The notes beneath the pieces were generated by a model. It saw nothing but the letters and a program-made list of their open reading frames with translations, did not search any database and was not told the origin of the DNA. Positions 7,808-15,119 of a DNA stretch of 39,206 nucleotides are shown here, in pieces. Source of the stretch: JBHGBB01 sp041946755 (GTDB lineage: Bacteria > UBP4 > UBA4092 > JAOAEQ01); the NCBI GenBank assembly GCA_041946755.1, contig JBHGBB010000008.1:1-39206 (forward strand). Direction: 5' to 3'. Within the stretch, counting starts at the first letter, position 1; every line of letters starts with the position of its first letter. The translations under genes and the position numbers were made by a program.

Positions 7808-8923
7808 ATGGCTGCGAAAGACTATTATGTAACATTGGGTGTCGATAAAACCGCTACTGAACAGCAGATTAAAACTGCGTTCCGGAAATTAGCGAAAAAA
7901 TACCATCCGGATGCAAACCCGAATAATAAAGCGGCGGAAGAGAAGTTTAAAGAGATTAATGAAGCGTATGAGGTGCTGAGCGATAAACAGAAACGGGCGC
8001 AATATGACCAGTTGCGGGAAGCGCAATCGCATGGATTTGGCGGGTTCGGTAGCTATGGTCCGGGGTCTGGTACTTATTCTTACGGGGGCAGCCAACCATC
8101 AGGTGCTGGCGGATTTTCTTTCGAAGATTTAGGTGGAATCGGCGGGTTAGGCGACATTTTCAGCCAGATATTCGACCGCGGTGAGTTCTCTCGACATCAG
8201 CAATATGCGCCGCAAAAAGGGCAAGACCTGGAAACGGAAGTAGAAATCCCGTTTCTGGAAGCAATCTCCGGTGGAAGTACTATACTTCAAATTCCACGAA
8301 CTGAACCTTGCTATACCTGTAACGGTTCTGGAGTCCAGCCGGGAAGTAAAACCCAAACATGTCCGCAATGTCAAGGTAAAGGTACCGTCCAGTTCTCGCA
8401 AGGTGGATTTGCAGTCAGTCGTCCATGCCCATATTGTGGCGGTAGAGGACAGGTTGGAGGCAGTGTATGTTCTACCTGCCAGGGAAATGGAGAGATAACT
8501 CATACCAGAAAACTGCGGATTAAAATCCCGCCTGGAGTAGATAACGGGACCCGAATCCGAATTTATGGAGAAGGTGGATTGGGTATCAGCGGTGGGCCAC
8601 GAGGAGATTTGTTTGTCACTTTCCGGGTGCAAGGGCATGATTCTTTCGAAAGAAAAGGAAATGATATTTATATCAACCTAAAAATCAGCTTGGTACAAGC
8701 ATTACTTGGCGCTGAAATCGAGGTGCCGACAGTAGATGGCCAGGTGAATATGAAGATTCCGGCAGGAACCCAGCCCGGAACCTTGCTCCGGTTAAAGGGT
8801 AAAGGGATTTCCAGCATAAAAAGCTCGAAAAAAGGCGATCAATTTGTTAAAATAGATATAGAGATACCGCGCCGATTAACCTCGGAACAGCGGAAATTGA
8901 TTGAAGAGTTTGCTAAAATCTAA
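7808..8923 (+). CDS. dnaJ: Chaperone protein DnaJ
   Basis: 371 residues from the ATG at 7808; an upstream TTG (7796) would add only MYLI and is rejected. It is a type I DnaJ. The J-domain (about 4-70) has the HPD triad (33-35) that stimulates DnaK ATPase. A Gly/Phe-rich linker (about 75-130) follows. The zinc region has four CxxCxGxG motifs (CYTCNGSG, CPQCQGKG, CPYCGGRG, CSTCQGNG), then the two C-terminal substrate-binding beta domains with PPGVDNGTRIRI and PAGTQPGTLLRLKGKG. It delivers unfolded clients to DnaK; no dnaK or grpE lies in the window. An htrA-type protease follows after about 27 bp, probably in the same transcript. The ribosome-binding site is weak. Confidence 0.96.
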   Translation: MAAKDYYVTLGVDKTATEQQIKTAFRKLAKKYHPDANPNNKAAEEKFKEINEAYEVLSDKQKRAQYDQLREAQSHGFGGFGSYGPGSGTYSYGGSQPSGAGGFSFEDLGGIGGLGDIFSQIFDRGEFSRHQQYAPQKGQDLETEVEIPFLEAISGGSTILQIPRTEPCYTCNGSGVQPGSKTQTCPQCQGKGTVQFSQGGFAVSRPCPYCGGRGQVGGSVCSTCQGNGEITHTRKLRIKIPPGVDNGTRIRIYGEGGLGISGGPRGDLFVTFRVQGHDSFERKGNDIYINLKISLVQALLGAEIEVPTVDGQVNMKIPAGTQPGTLLRLKGKGISSIKSSKKGDQFVKIDIEIPRRLTSEQRKLIEEFAKI

Positions 8924-8950
8924 CTTATTCTTTATTGTAAAGGAATGAAT

Positions 8951-10450
8951 ATGAACAACTTGCTAAACAAATTCGGAAAAGCACAAACGGTTTTATTGAT
9001 TATTATTATTCTGATTATCGGCGGATTGGTTGGTGGCGCTTTGGTGTATATCTCGGTAATGAAAGGGGCGAATGGGTCGCCAACCATCATTCAGCAGCCG
9101 AAACTTATTCTTGGGCCGAATTCTACCTTACCTACACTAGCGCCAATCGCTGCTGCAGTCAAACCGGCAGTAGTTAATATTCATACCGAACAAACTATCC
9201 GAGCACCGCTTCGCGGGATGCAGCGCGACCCATTTTTAGACCAATTTTTCGGTGAAGATTTCTTCCGTCGATTCTTTCAAGACCAAGGCCGGGATTCTAA
9301 AGTAACCAGTTTGGGATCAGGAGTGATTGTCGATCCGGCAGGATATATCATTACCAATAACCATGTTATTGATAAAGCGGAAAAGATCAGTGTAAGGTTG
9401 GCTGATGGAACGGTATATAAGAATGCTGAAATTGTTGGTCGAGATCAGAAAACCGATATAGCGGTGATAAAAATCACTCGTGTTGGTGCTGGATTTCCAA
9501 CCGCCAAACTCGGTGATTCCAGTGAACTTAACGTCGGGGATTATGTTTTAGCTATCGGTAGTCCGTTTGAATTGAATGAAACCGTTACCCATGGGATTGT
9601 CAGTGCTCTCGGTAGGAAAGGATTCCGGATTGCTGATTATGAAGATTTTATTCAGACTGATGCGCCGATTAATCCGGGTAATAGCGGTGGGCCGTTGGTG
9701 AATATGAAAGGGGAAATAGTTGGAATCAATACCTTTATTGTTACTCAGGGAGCGCAGCAAAGTGCCGGAGTGGGGTTCTCCATTCCCTCAAATATCGTTC
9801 GGAAAGTATATATTGATATTAAATCGAAAGGGAAAGTGGTTCGCGGATATCTCGGTGTTGGATTACAGGATTTGACCCCGGAATTAGCCAAACATTTCGG
9901 TGTATCGAACGGGGTTTTAATCACCAATGTTATGGAAAACAGTCCGGCAGCAAAAGCCGGTATTAAAGTAGAAGATATCGTTACCAGCTTCGATGGCAAG
10001 AAAGTTAAAAACGGAACTGAACTGCGCGATTTGGTTGGAAATACGACGGTCGGGAAAAAAGTTGATATCCAACTCACACGTAATAAACAGAATGTCACTA
10101 TCATCGCGGTTATTGCCGAAATGCCGGCTGAGCTGCCGGTTTCCCAGTCAGAGGGTAACCAATCGGAAGTCGATAAATTGGGATTAACGGTGAAAAATGT
10201 TACGCAGGATATTGCCAGACAATTGCGGTTGCGAAAAGTTACCGGTGTAGTGATTACTGATATCAATTCAGATAGTCCGGCATCGGATGTTATGCAACCG
10301 GGAGATGTGATTCTAAAAGTAAATGATACCAATATTGCCAATACCAGCGATTATCAGCATGCAATCGCCCAGGTTAAAAAAGGTGATACGGTAGTATTTC
10401 GGGTATATCGCGATGGCGGTATCGTATATGTTAGTATCCAGTTGGAATAA
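8951..10450 (+). CDS. DegP/HtrA-type serine protease with two PDZ domains
   Basis: 499 residues from the ATG at 8951. The first ATG (8945) abuts the Shine-Dalgarno AAAGGA (8939-8944), whereas 8951 has a 6-nt spacing, so I prefer the second. One N-terminal membrane anchor or uncleaved signal (about 16-38 counted from 8945) precedes a trypsin-fold domain. Counted from 8945, the triad is His140 (TNNHV), Asp171 (KTDIAVIK) and Ser247 (PGNSGGPL). PDZ1 starts near GYLGVGLQDL, PDZ2 near LGLTVKNV. The family degrades or refolds damaged extracytoplasmic proteins; PDZ domains read exposed C-termini. It probably shares a transcript with dnaJ upstream, linking cytoplasmic and envelope quality control. It could be called DegP, DegQ or MucD; the exact orthologue is uncertain. 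Confidence 0.94.
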   Translation: MNNLLNKFGKAQTVLLIIIILIIGGLVGGALVYISVMKGANGSPTIIQQPKLILGPNSTLPTLAPIAAAVKPAVVNIHTEQTIRAPLRGMQRDPFLDQFFGEDFFRRFFQDQGRDSKVTSLGSGVIVDPAGYIITNNHVIDKAEKISVRLADGTVYKNAEIVGRDQKTDIAVIKITRVGAGFPTAKLGDSSELNVGDYVLAIGSPFELNETVTHGIVSALGRKGFRIADYEDFIQTDAPINPGNSGGPLVNMKGEIVGINTFIVTQGAQQSAGVGFSIPSNIVRKVYIDIKSKGKVVRGYLGVGLQDLTPELAKHFGVSNGVLITNVMENSPAAKAGIKVEDIVTSFDGKKVKNGTELRDLVGNTTVGKKVDIQLTRNKQNVTIIAVIAEMPAELPVSQSEGNQSEVDKLGLTVKNVTQDIARQLRLRKVTGVVITDINSDSPASDVMQPGDVILKVNDTNIANTSDYQHAIAQVKKGDTVVFRVYRDGGIVYVSIQLE

Positions 10451-10503
10451 TCGATAATAAGTGCTATCCTATAACACAGATTATCGCAAGATTAACCTAA
10501 CCG

Positions 10504-10562
10504 GATTAACCCAGATAACCATCATCTGCGATCATCTTGCAGCATTTAATCTTGGGTTAATC
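10504..10562. repeat. Inverted repeat between htrA and the short J-domain gene
   Basis: GATTAACCCA (10504-10513) and TGGGTTAATC (10553-10562) are perfect inverted arms enclosing ATCATCTGCGATCATCTTGC. The surrounding 10470-10570 has more GATTAACC-type copies. It resembles dispersed intergenic repeats more than a terminator, as no T-run follows. Confidence 0.6.
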
Positions 10563-10576
10563 GGTGAGGATTGATT

Positions 10577-11164
10577 ATGGCAAAAAAGAAAGATTTTTAT
10601 CAAACCTTAGGTATTAAACCGGATGCGGATTTAAAGACGATCAAATCGGCATACCGGAAATTGGCGAAAGAATACCATCCGGACAAGCATGCTACCGGGA
10701 AAAGTAAAGTATGGGAAGAGAAATTTAAAGCAGTACAGGAAGCATACGAAACCCTCTGCGATTCCCAGAAACGGAAACAGTATGATGAACAGCAGCTGGC
10801 GCCGGCTAACATTACCTATCCGGGGATAGATTCGGTTGACGAATCGTTTGAAGTGTTTCCCTTCGATTATTTCATGCCGGATTGGGATGAAGAATTAATC
10901 GCTGAAAATTTTGCGATGACCCATTTTGCCCATACTGAAGATTTGGAAATTATCTTATCTCCCTATGAAGCGAAAGAAGGTGGGATTTTACCGATCGATT
11001 TACCGGCATATTTCGGATTTGGGTTCTGGACCAGTCCATATGCCAAACATACTTTTACCATCAGTTACCCTGCCGGAGTTAAAGACGGTACTACTCGCGA
11101 ACTATATATTGCCGAATACGACCTCTGGCTGCGAGTATGTTATCGGGTGAAAAAACGGCGGTAA
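10577..11164 (+). CDS. Short J-domain protein with a residual DnaJ C-terminal-like domain
   Basis: 195 residues from the ATG at 10577, preceded by GGTGAGGA as ribosome-binding site; the in-frame TTG at 10571 is rejected. The J-domain (about 6-74) has HPD at 34-36. There is no Gly/Phe linker and no zinc-finger. The acidic middle (FPFDYFMPDWDEELIAENF) is followed by DLEIILSPYEAKEGGILPIDL and YPAGVKDGTTREL, which resemble one DnaJ C-terminal beta domain, then a basic end KKRR. It would recruit and stimulate DnaK for a special client. It lies between the HtrA protease and the eRF1-like gene on the same strand, so a role in handling defective nascent chains is an attractive but unproven inference. 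Confidence 0.85.
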   Translation: MAKKKDFYQTLGIKPDADLKTIKSAYRKLAKEYHPDKHATGKSKVWEEKFKAVQEAYETLCDSQKRKQYDEQQLAPANITYPGIDSVDESFEVFPFDYFMPDWDEELIAENFAMTHFAHTEDLEIILSPYEAKEGGILPIDLPAYFGFGFWTSPYAKHTFTISYPAGVKDGTTRELYIAEYDLWLRVCYRVKKRR

Positions 11165-11172
11165 CGATTACG

Positions 11173-11250
11173 AAGTATCGCAGGCTGAGAGCCTGTTTAT
11201 GGCGATGTACTCGAATATATATTTGCACCGACTAAAAGTCGGCGATACTT
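11173..11250. repeat. Inverted repeat with two internal hairpins upstream of the eRF1-like gene
   Basis: AAGTATCGC (11173-11181) pairs with GCGATACTT (11242-11250). Inside are CAGGC-tgaga-GCCTG (about 11181-11195) and CCGACT-aaa-AGTCGG (about 11228-11242). The layout could fold as a three-way junction in RNA, ending just before the Shine-Dalgarno at 11262. It may equally be a dispersed DNA repeat of the kind found near 12422 and 17160. Confidence 0.6.
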
Positions 11251-11274
11251 TCCTATAGTCTGGAGGTGGTGGGT

Positions 11275-12414
11275 ATGATCATCACCCGCCAACAGATTCA
11301 TATTCTATCCTCGTATTTAGGTAATAACTTACCGGTAACCTCATGTTATCTTAATGTCGACCAGAAACAATATCCGCAGAAAACCTATAATACCGCATTA
11401 AAAGATTTAATGAAACAGGCGCAATCGCATAATGCGACTATGCGGTTTACAGCCGATCAATTGAAATCCATTGCCGCAGACCAGCAGAAAATCGTTTCCT
11501 ATATCAATACCGAAATCGCTGATGGGAAAACGCGCGGTGTAGCGATATTCTCTTCTTCCGGGAACAAAATCTGGCAGGTATTTCTGCTGCCGCGACCGAT
11601 GCCGAACGAGCTGGTTACGGATCCCCGACCTTATATCCAACCGCTCCTACGGTTATTGGATGAATATGAACGATATTGCACGGTTCTGGTAGATAAAGAG
11701 AAAACCCGGATTTTTATGGTATATCTCGGTGCGATTGAAGAATATACTTCGCTATTCGATACCATCCCGAAAAATGTTCGGGAACCGGGCTGGGCATCGA
11801 AATCGCCCTCTCATATCCAACGCCGGCATTTGCATCATGTCCATCAGCATCTGAAACATACCGCAGAAGTGCTCTGGACTGATTATAAAAAAGAACCGTT
11901 CGACCGGTTGATTATCGGAGGGACAGCAGAAATTCTAGCCGATTTCGAACGCTGTTTGCATAGTTATCTCCAGCAGCGGATTGCCGGTAGAATTAATCTG
12001 GAACTCAATACCCCGATGAAACAGATTCTTGACGAATCCTTAAAAGTAGAAGAGAAAATCGAACGCGCTGCGGAAGCAAAACTAGTCGCGAAATTATTAG
12101 AAGGGTTCCAGACTCAGCAATATTGTGTTACCGGGGTATCGGATACCCTTTTAGCATTACAGGAAGATAAAGTCCATACTTTGGTTGTAGCCGATGGATT
12201 CAAACGGGCGGGGTATAAATGCGGACATTGCGGGTATTTTAATATCGATAGCGGGAATTGCGCGTTCTGTTCCCAGAAAATGGATACGGTACCGGATATT
12301 ATCGAAGAAGCGGTCAAACTTGCGGTTAAACAGGACTGCGAGATTGAATATGTGGTGAATCATCCGATAATGCCGGAACTAGGCAATATCGGGGCTATTT
12401 TGCGGTTTAAATAG
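11275..12414 (+). CDS. Bacterial eRF1/Vms1-like (baeRF family) protein
   Basis: 379 residues from the ATG at 11275, with GGAGG at 11262-11266 as ribosome-binding site; the in-frame GTG at 11266 overlaps it and is rejected. The N-terminus has VTSCYLNVD. The middle domain has LIIGGTAEILADF after an SHIQRRHLHHVHQHLK segment in which Gln182 could correspond to the Gln of the catalytic release-factor loop; no GGQ is present. The C-terminal domain (VHTLVVADGFKRAGYKC) resembles the eRF1/Pelota third domain and carries a probable zinc knuckle: Cys316, Cys319, Cys329, Cys332. Related proteins include yeast Vms1/ANKZF1, which frees peptides from stalled ribosomes. Whether this one is a peptidyl-tRNA hydrolase or a ribosome-binding factor is unknown. 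Confidence 0.75.
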   Translation: MIITRQQIHILSSYLGNNLPVTSCYLNVDQKQYPQKTYNTALKDLMKQAQSHNATMRFTADQLKSIAADQQKIVSYINTEIADGKTRGVAIFSSSGNKIWQVFLLPRPMPNELVTDPRPYIQPLLRLLDEYERYCTVLVDKEKTRIFMVYLGAIEEYTSLFDTIPKNVREPGWASKSPSHIQRRHLHHVHQHLKHTAEVLWTDYKKEPFDRLIIGGTAEILADFERCLHSYLQQRIAGRINLELNTPMKQILDESLKVEEKIERAAEAKLVAKLLEGFQTQQYCVTGVSDTLLALQEDKVHTLVVADGFKRAGYKCGHCGYFNIDSGNCAFCSQKMDTVPDIIEEAVKLAVKQDCEIEYVVNHPIMPELGNIGAILRFK

Positions 12415-12421
12415 CTGAATA

Positions 12422-12490
12422 TGCGAGGAATCGGCAGCAGGATGCCGGGTTATCTACCTATAGCGTATTTTCGGCATCCTGCTTCTCGCA
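12422..12490 (+). terminator. Hairpin after the eRF1-like gene (possible terminator)
   Basis: GCAGGATGCCG (12437-12447) pairs perfectly with CGGCATCCTGC (12472-12482). A further outer pair TGCGAG (12422-12427) / CTCGCA (12485-12490) extends the stem. It begins 8 nt after the stop codon and could end the dnaJ-cluster transcript. There is no clean T-run; the structure may instead be an intergenic repeat. Confidence 0.5.
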
Positions 12491-12568
12491 GTACTTTTCC
12501 ATCCTTTAAACCCTTATCTTTTATATGCTATATTGTTATCCATTATATATATTTCTAATGGAGATACC

Positions 12569-14590
12569 ATGTCCAATCTTAATACCCAAATCCTGCCGGT
12601 AATCCCGCAACCAAGACGATTTCATTTAATGTCCGGTAAACTCAAACTTGACCGGAATACGAAAATCATTTTACCTAATCCGGTAACCGAATCGCAAAGG
12701 TTTAGCGCACATCTGATTCAAGAGCAAGCGAAATCGTTAACTGGAGTAGCGATACCGATTCAGGAAGAAGATTCTTGTAATGAACCCGGATTGCGAATAG
12801 TGTTCGGGAAATTCGATCAATATGAATCGAAACTCGGTGAAGAAGGTTACAGCATCGCTATTGGTTCACCGGAATTAAGAATTGATATAGTGCAACAGAG
12901 AAACCCCGGTGCTGAAAATACTATGGAACCAATAGTGGTAATTGGCGCTAATACCGACCGGGGAATGTTTTATGGAGTGCAAACGCTGCTGCAGTTGATG
13001 GAAAAGAAGGGAAATCGCATTTACCTGCCGCAAATTATTATAGAAGATTATCCTTTATATAAGATTCGAGGGGTATCTGATGATATCTCACGCGGACAGA
13101 TATCTACGCTCGATGATTTTAAAAATATCATTCGCACTCTCGCCCAATATAAAATCAACTTTTATCTGCCGTATATCGAAGATATGTTTTCGTTCGATAA
13201 GTATCCGGAAATCGGGCTAGGACGCGGCGCGTTAACTAAAGATGAAGCGCGGGAATTGGTCGCGTATGCTAAACAATACCAGATCGAGATAGTACCGATA
13301 TTTGAATGTCTTGGGCATCAAGAGCGGATGTTGCGGATTCCATCGCTCAATCATCTGGCGGAACGACCGGAGAACCCGTGGTGTTTATCTCCGGTAGTAG
13401 AAGAAGTGTATTCCTTCCTAGCGGATTGCATTCAAGGGTTGGCGGAAGTGTTTCCGTCACCCTATTTCTGTATCGGCTGCGATGAAACCGATGATTTAGG
13501 AAAAGGGAAATCAAAAGACCTGGCTGCGAAAATCGGGAAAGACGGGGTCTTCGCCCAGCATATTCTCAAAGTTAAAGAAATCGTCGACCGGTTTGGCAAA
13601 CAGACCTGGATGTATGCGGATATGCCGTTCAATCTAGAATATCCGAATTTGTTGGCGAAGTTACCGAAAGATATTGTGATGATAAATTGGATCTATATAC
13701 CGGCAGCAGATTATGCCCGGGCGCATGCGATTCAGCGGTCCGGATATCCGCAGATAGTAAGTCCGGCATTGCATAACTGGGGCCGGATTTTCCCGGATTG
13801 CGAAACCGCAAGTAAAAATGTCAACCAGCTGCTGAATGTCGGATATAAAACCGGGGCGATTGGCGCGATTCAATCGTCTTGGGGCGATGGCGGCTGCGAA
13901 AATTATCGGGAGTTTAACTGGTATTCCTATGCCCAAGCAGCAGAAGCGAGCTGGAATCCGGATAAACTCAACCGGGATTGGTTCGATAGCGTTTATTTCC
14001 CGCAGTTCTATGGAACGAAAGATAAATCGATTCAGAAGTTACATCAGAAACTGGCTGAATCGAATAGATATTTCAGATTCTATTATGCAACTACCGCTTT
14101 CGTTCTCTGGCAAGACCAACTTGAACGACGGGCGACGAATATGTTATCGAACCGAACGCTCCGCGGTAAACGGTTAGCGAAAATATATCAGGATTGCCAG
14201 AAATTATTCCCCCAAGCGGAAAAAACCGTTACCCGGCATCGGGACCATCTCGACCTATTTAAATTCGTTATCGACCGGATAAAACTGCTATCCATGCGGT
14301 TACAGGTTCCCGATCGAATGGAGCAGGCGATGAATACGCTCGAAAATCAGGAAATTCCGGGTACGGTTAAACTAGAAACACTCGAAACTCTAATTGCGTT
14401 TGTTAATGAACAGAAAACATTACTTGACCAACTCAAACCAGAATTCGAGCGGCTATGGCTAATCTATAACAAACGGCCGATGGTTGAGGTTAATCTGGCA
14501 AAATACGATACCCTGCATTTATATTACGATTCTATACTCACTGACGCGAAAATGATGATTAACTGGCTTAAAGTCGTCAGTCGATTATGA
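12569..14590 (+). CDS. GH20-type beta-N-acetylhexosaminidase, no signal peptide
   Basis: 673 residues from the ATG at 12569, preceded by GGAG at 12560-12563; an earlier TTG at 12533 lacks this context. The N-terminal GH20b-type alpha/beta domain (about 8-150: PQPRRFHLMSGKL..., YGVQTLLQLM) leads to a TIM-barrel starting at YKIRGVSDDISRGQ. The catalytic Asp-Glu pair of GH20 is seen as CIGCDET, Asp305-Glu306; the preceding family glycine is replaced by Cys. The C-terminal 200 residues are helical. GH20 enzymes release terminal GlcNAc or GalNAc by substrate-assisted catalysis. No signal peptide is seen, so imported oligosaccharides are the likely substrate. It stands alone between hairpins, apart from the glycosidase group on the right. 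Confidence 0.85.
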   Translation: MSNLNTQILPVIPQPRRFHLMSGKLKLDRNTKIILPNPVTESQRFSAHLIQEQAKSLTGVAIPIQEEDSCNEPGLRIVFGKFDQYESKLGEEGYSIAIGSPELRIDIVQQRNPGAENTMEPIVVIGANTDRGMFYGVQTLLQLMEKKGNRIYLPQIIIEDYPLYKIRGVSDDISRGQISTLDDFKNIIRTLAQYKINFYLPYIEDMFSFDKYPEIGLGRGALTKDEARELVAYAKQYQIEIVPIFECLGHQERMLRIPSLNHLAERPENPWCLSPVVEEVYSFLADCIQGLAEVFPSPYFCIGCDETDDLGKGKSKDLAAKIGKDGVFAQHILKVKEIVDRFGKQTWMYADMPFNLEYPNLLAKLPKDIVMINWIYIPAADYARAHAIQRSGYPQIVSPALHNWGRIFPDCETASKNVNQLLNVGYKTGAIGAIQSSWGDGGCENYREFNWYSYAQAAEASWNPDKLNRDWFDSVYFPQFYGTKDKSIQKLHQKLAESNRYFRFYYATTAFVLWQDQLERRATNMLSNRTLRGKRLAKIYQDCQKLFPQAEKTVTRHRDHLDLFKFVIDRIKLLSMRLQVPDRMEQAMNTLENQEIPGTVKLETLETLIAFVNEQKTLLDQLKPEFERLWLIYNKRPMVEVNLAKYDTLHLYYDSILTDAKMMINWLKVVSRL

Positions 14591-14691
14591 AATTAGTAAT
14601 ATTCTGCATTAAATACAACTTATCCTTATATTATTCAATCTAATAGCTATAAATCCACCTTCATTTTGATTCTGGAGTTAAATCGGAGTGA

Positions 14692-14720
14692 TGACGAGGG
14701 ATATCCGATATCCCTCGTCA
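14692..14720. repeat. Perfect 29-bp palindrome
   Basis: Two 14-bp arms (left arm TGACGAGGGATATC) flank one central base. A loop of a single base is impossible in RNA, so a DNA-level role such as a dimeric protein site, or a mobile repeat, is as likely as a terminator. The core GGGATATC/GATATCCC is shared with the palindrome at 14782. Confidence 0.85.
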
Positions 14721-14781
14721 AAGCACAAGTTCGCAATAGGATATCATGCCATTTAGACCCTAGGTTTATTTCGGACTAGGG

Positions 14782-14806
14782 TATAGGGATATCGGATATC
14801 CCTATA
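14782..14806. repeat. Second GGGATATC palindrome
   Basis: The arms, 14782-14793 and 14795-14806 (left arm TATAGGGATATC), are perfect with one central base. The core is the reverse complement of that at 14692-14720, so the pair is arranged 62 bp apart in opposite orientation. Confidence 0.85.
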
Positions 14807-15036
14807 TCTTTCTTCGCTTATACAAGACAAAAAAATCACTTTTGCAGGCTGCCAAACTGATCCGGCCATCCCTAGATTTAGATATAACAATTATTTCTTA
14901 TTGATATATCTATAGTTACGTCTTAATGTTGAATTTTTCTCAATTTGAGAAAAATTCAAGTTGGCTTATGTAACTCGATATTTTTATATGAGATAGTAAC
15001 AGAAAAACAAATCAATAGAAAAAAACTGATAATGAT

Positions 15037-15066
15037 TTGACAAATGATAACACATTCAAGCATACT
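15037..15066 (+). promoter_or_regulatory. Putative promoter of the TIR-TPR gene
   Basis: A perfect TTGACA (15037-15042), an 18-bp spacer and CATACT (15061-15066), four of six matches to TATAAT. A start near 15073 would leave a leader of about 47 nt. The leader has no clear Shine-Dalgarno. Confidence 0.45.
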
Positions 15067-15119
15067 ATTAATGTTGTTTTTACAAATTTCAAGTCTTACT
15101 ATAGTAATATATAAACTAG

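Larger units (their letters stand above)
14591..15119. other. AT-rich non-coding leader of the TIR-TPR gene
   Basis: 529 bp with no ORF that looks coding. The first third holds two perfect palindromes (annotated separately). 14930-14960 has a smaller inverted repeat (TTGAATTTTTCTC / GAGAAAAATTCAA). The last 80 bp contain a likely promoter. The base composition is visibly more AT-rich than the flanking GH20 gene. Confidence 0.7.

Noticed and set aside
9745..10341. 198-codon minus-strand ORF inside the HtrA gene
   Set aside because: Antisense shadow of the PDZ-coding region, with Ser/Thr/Pro-rich nonsense composition and no start context.
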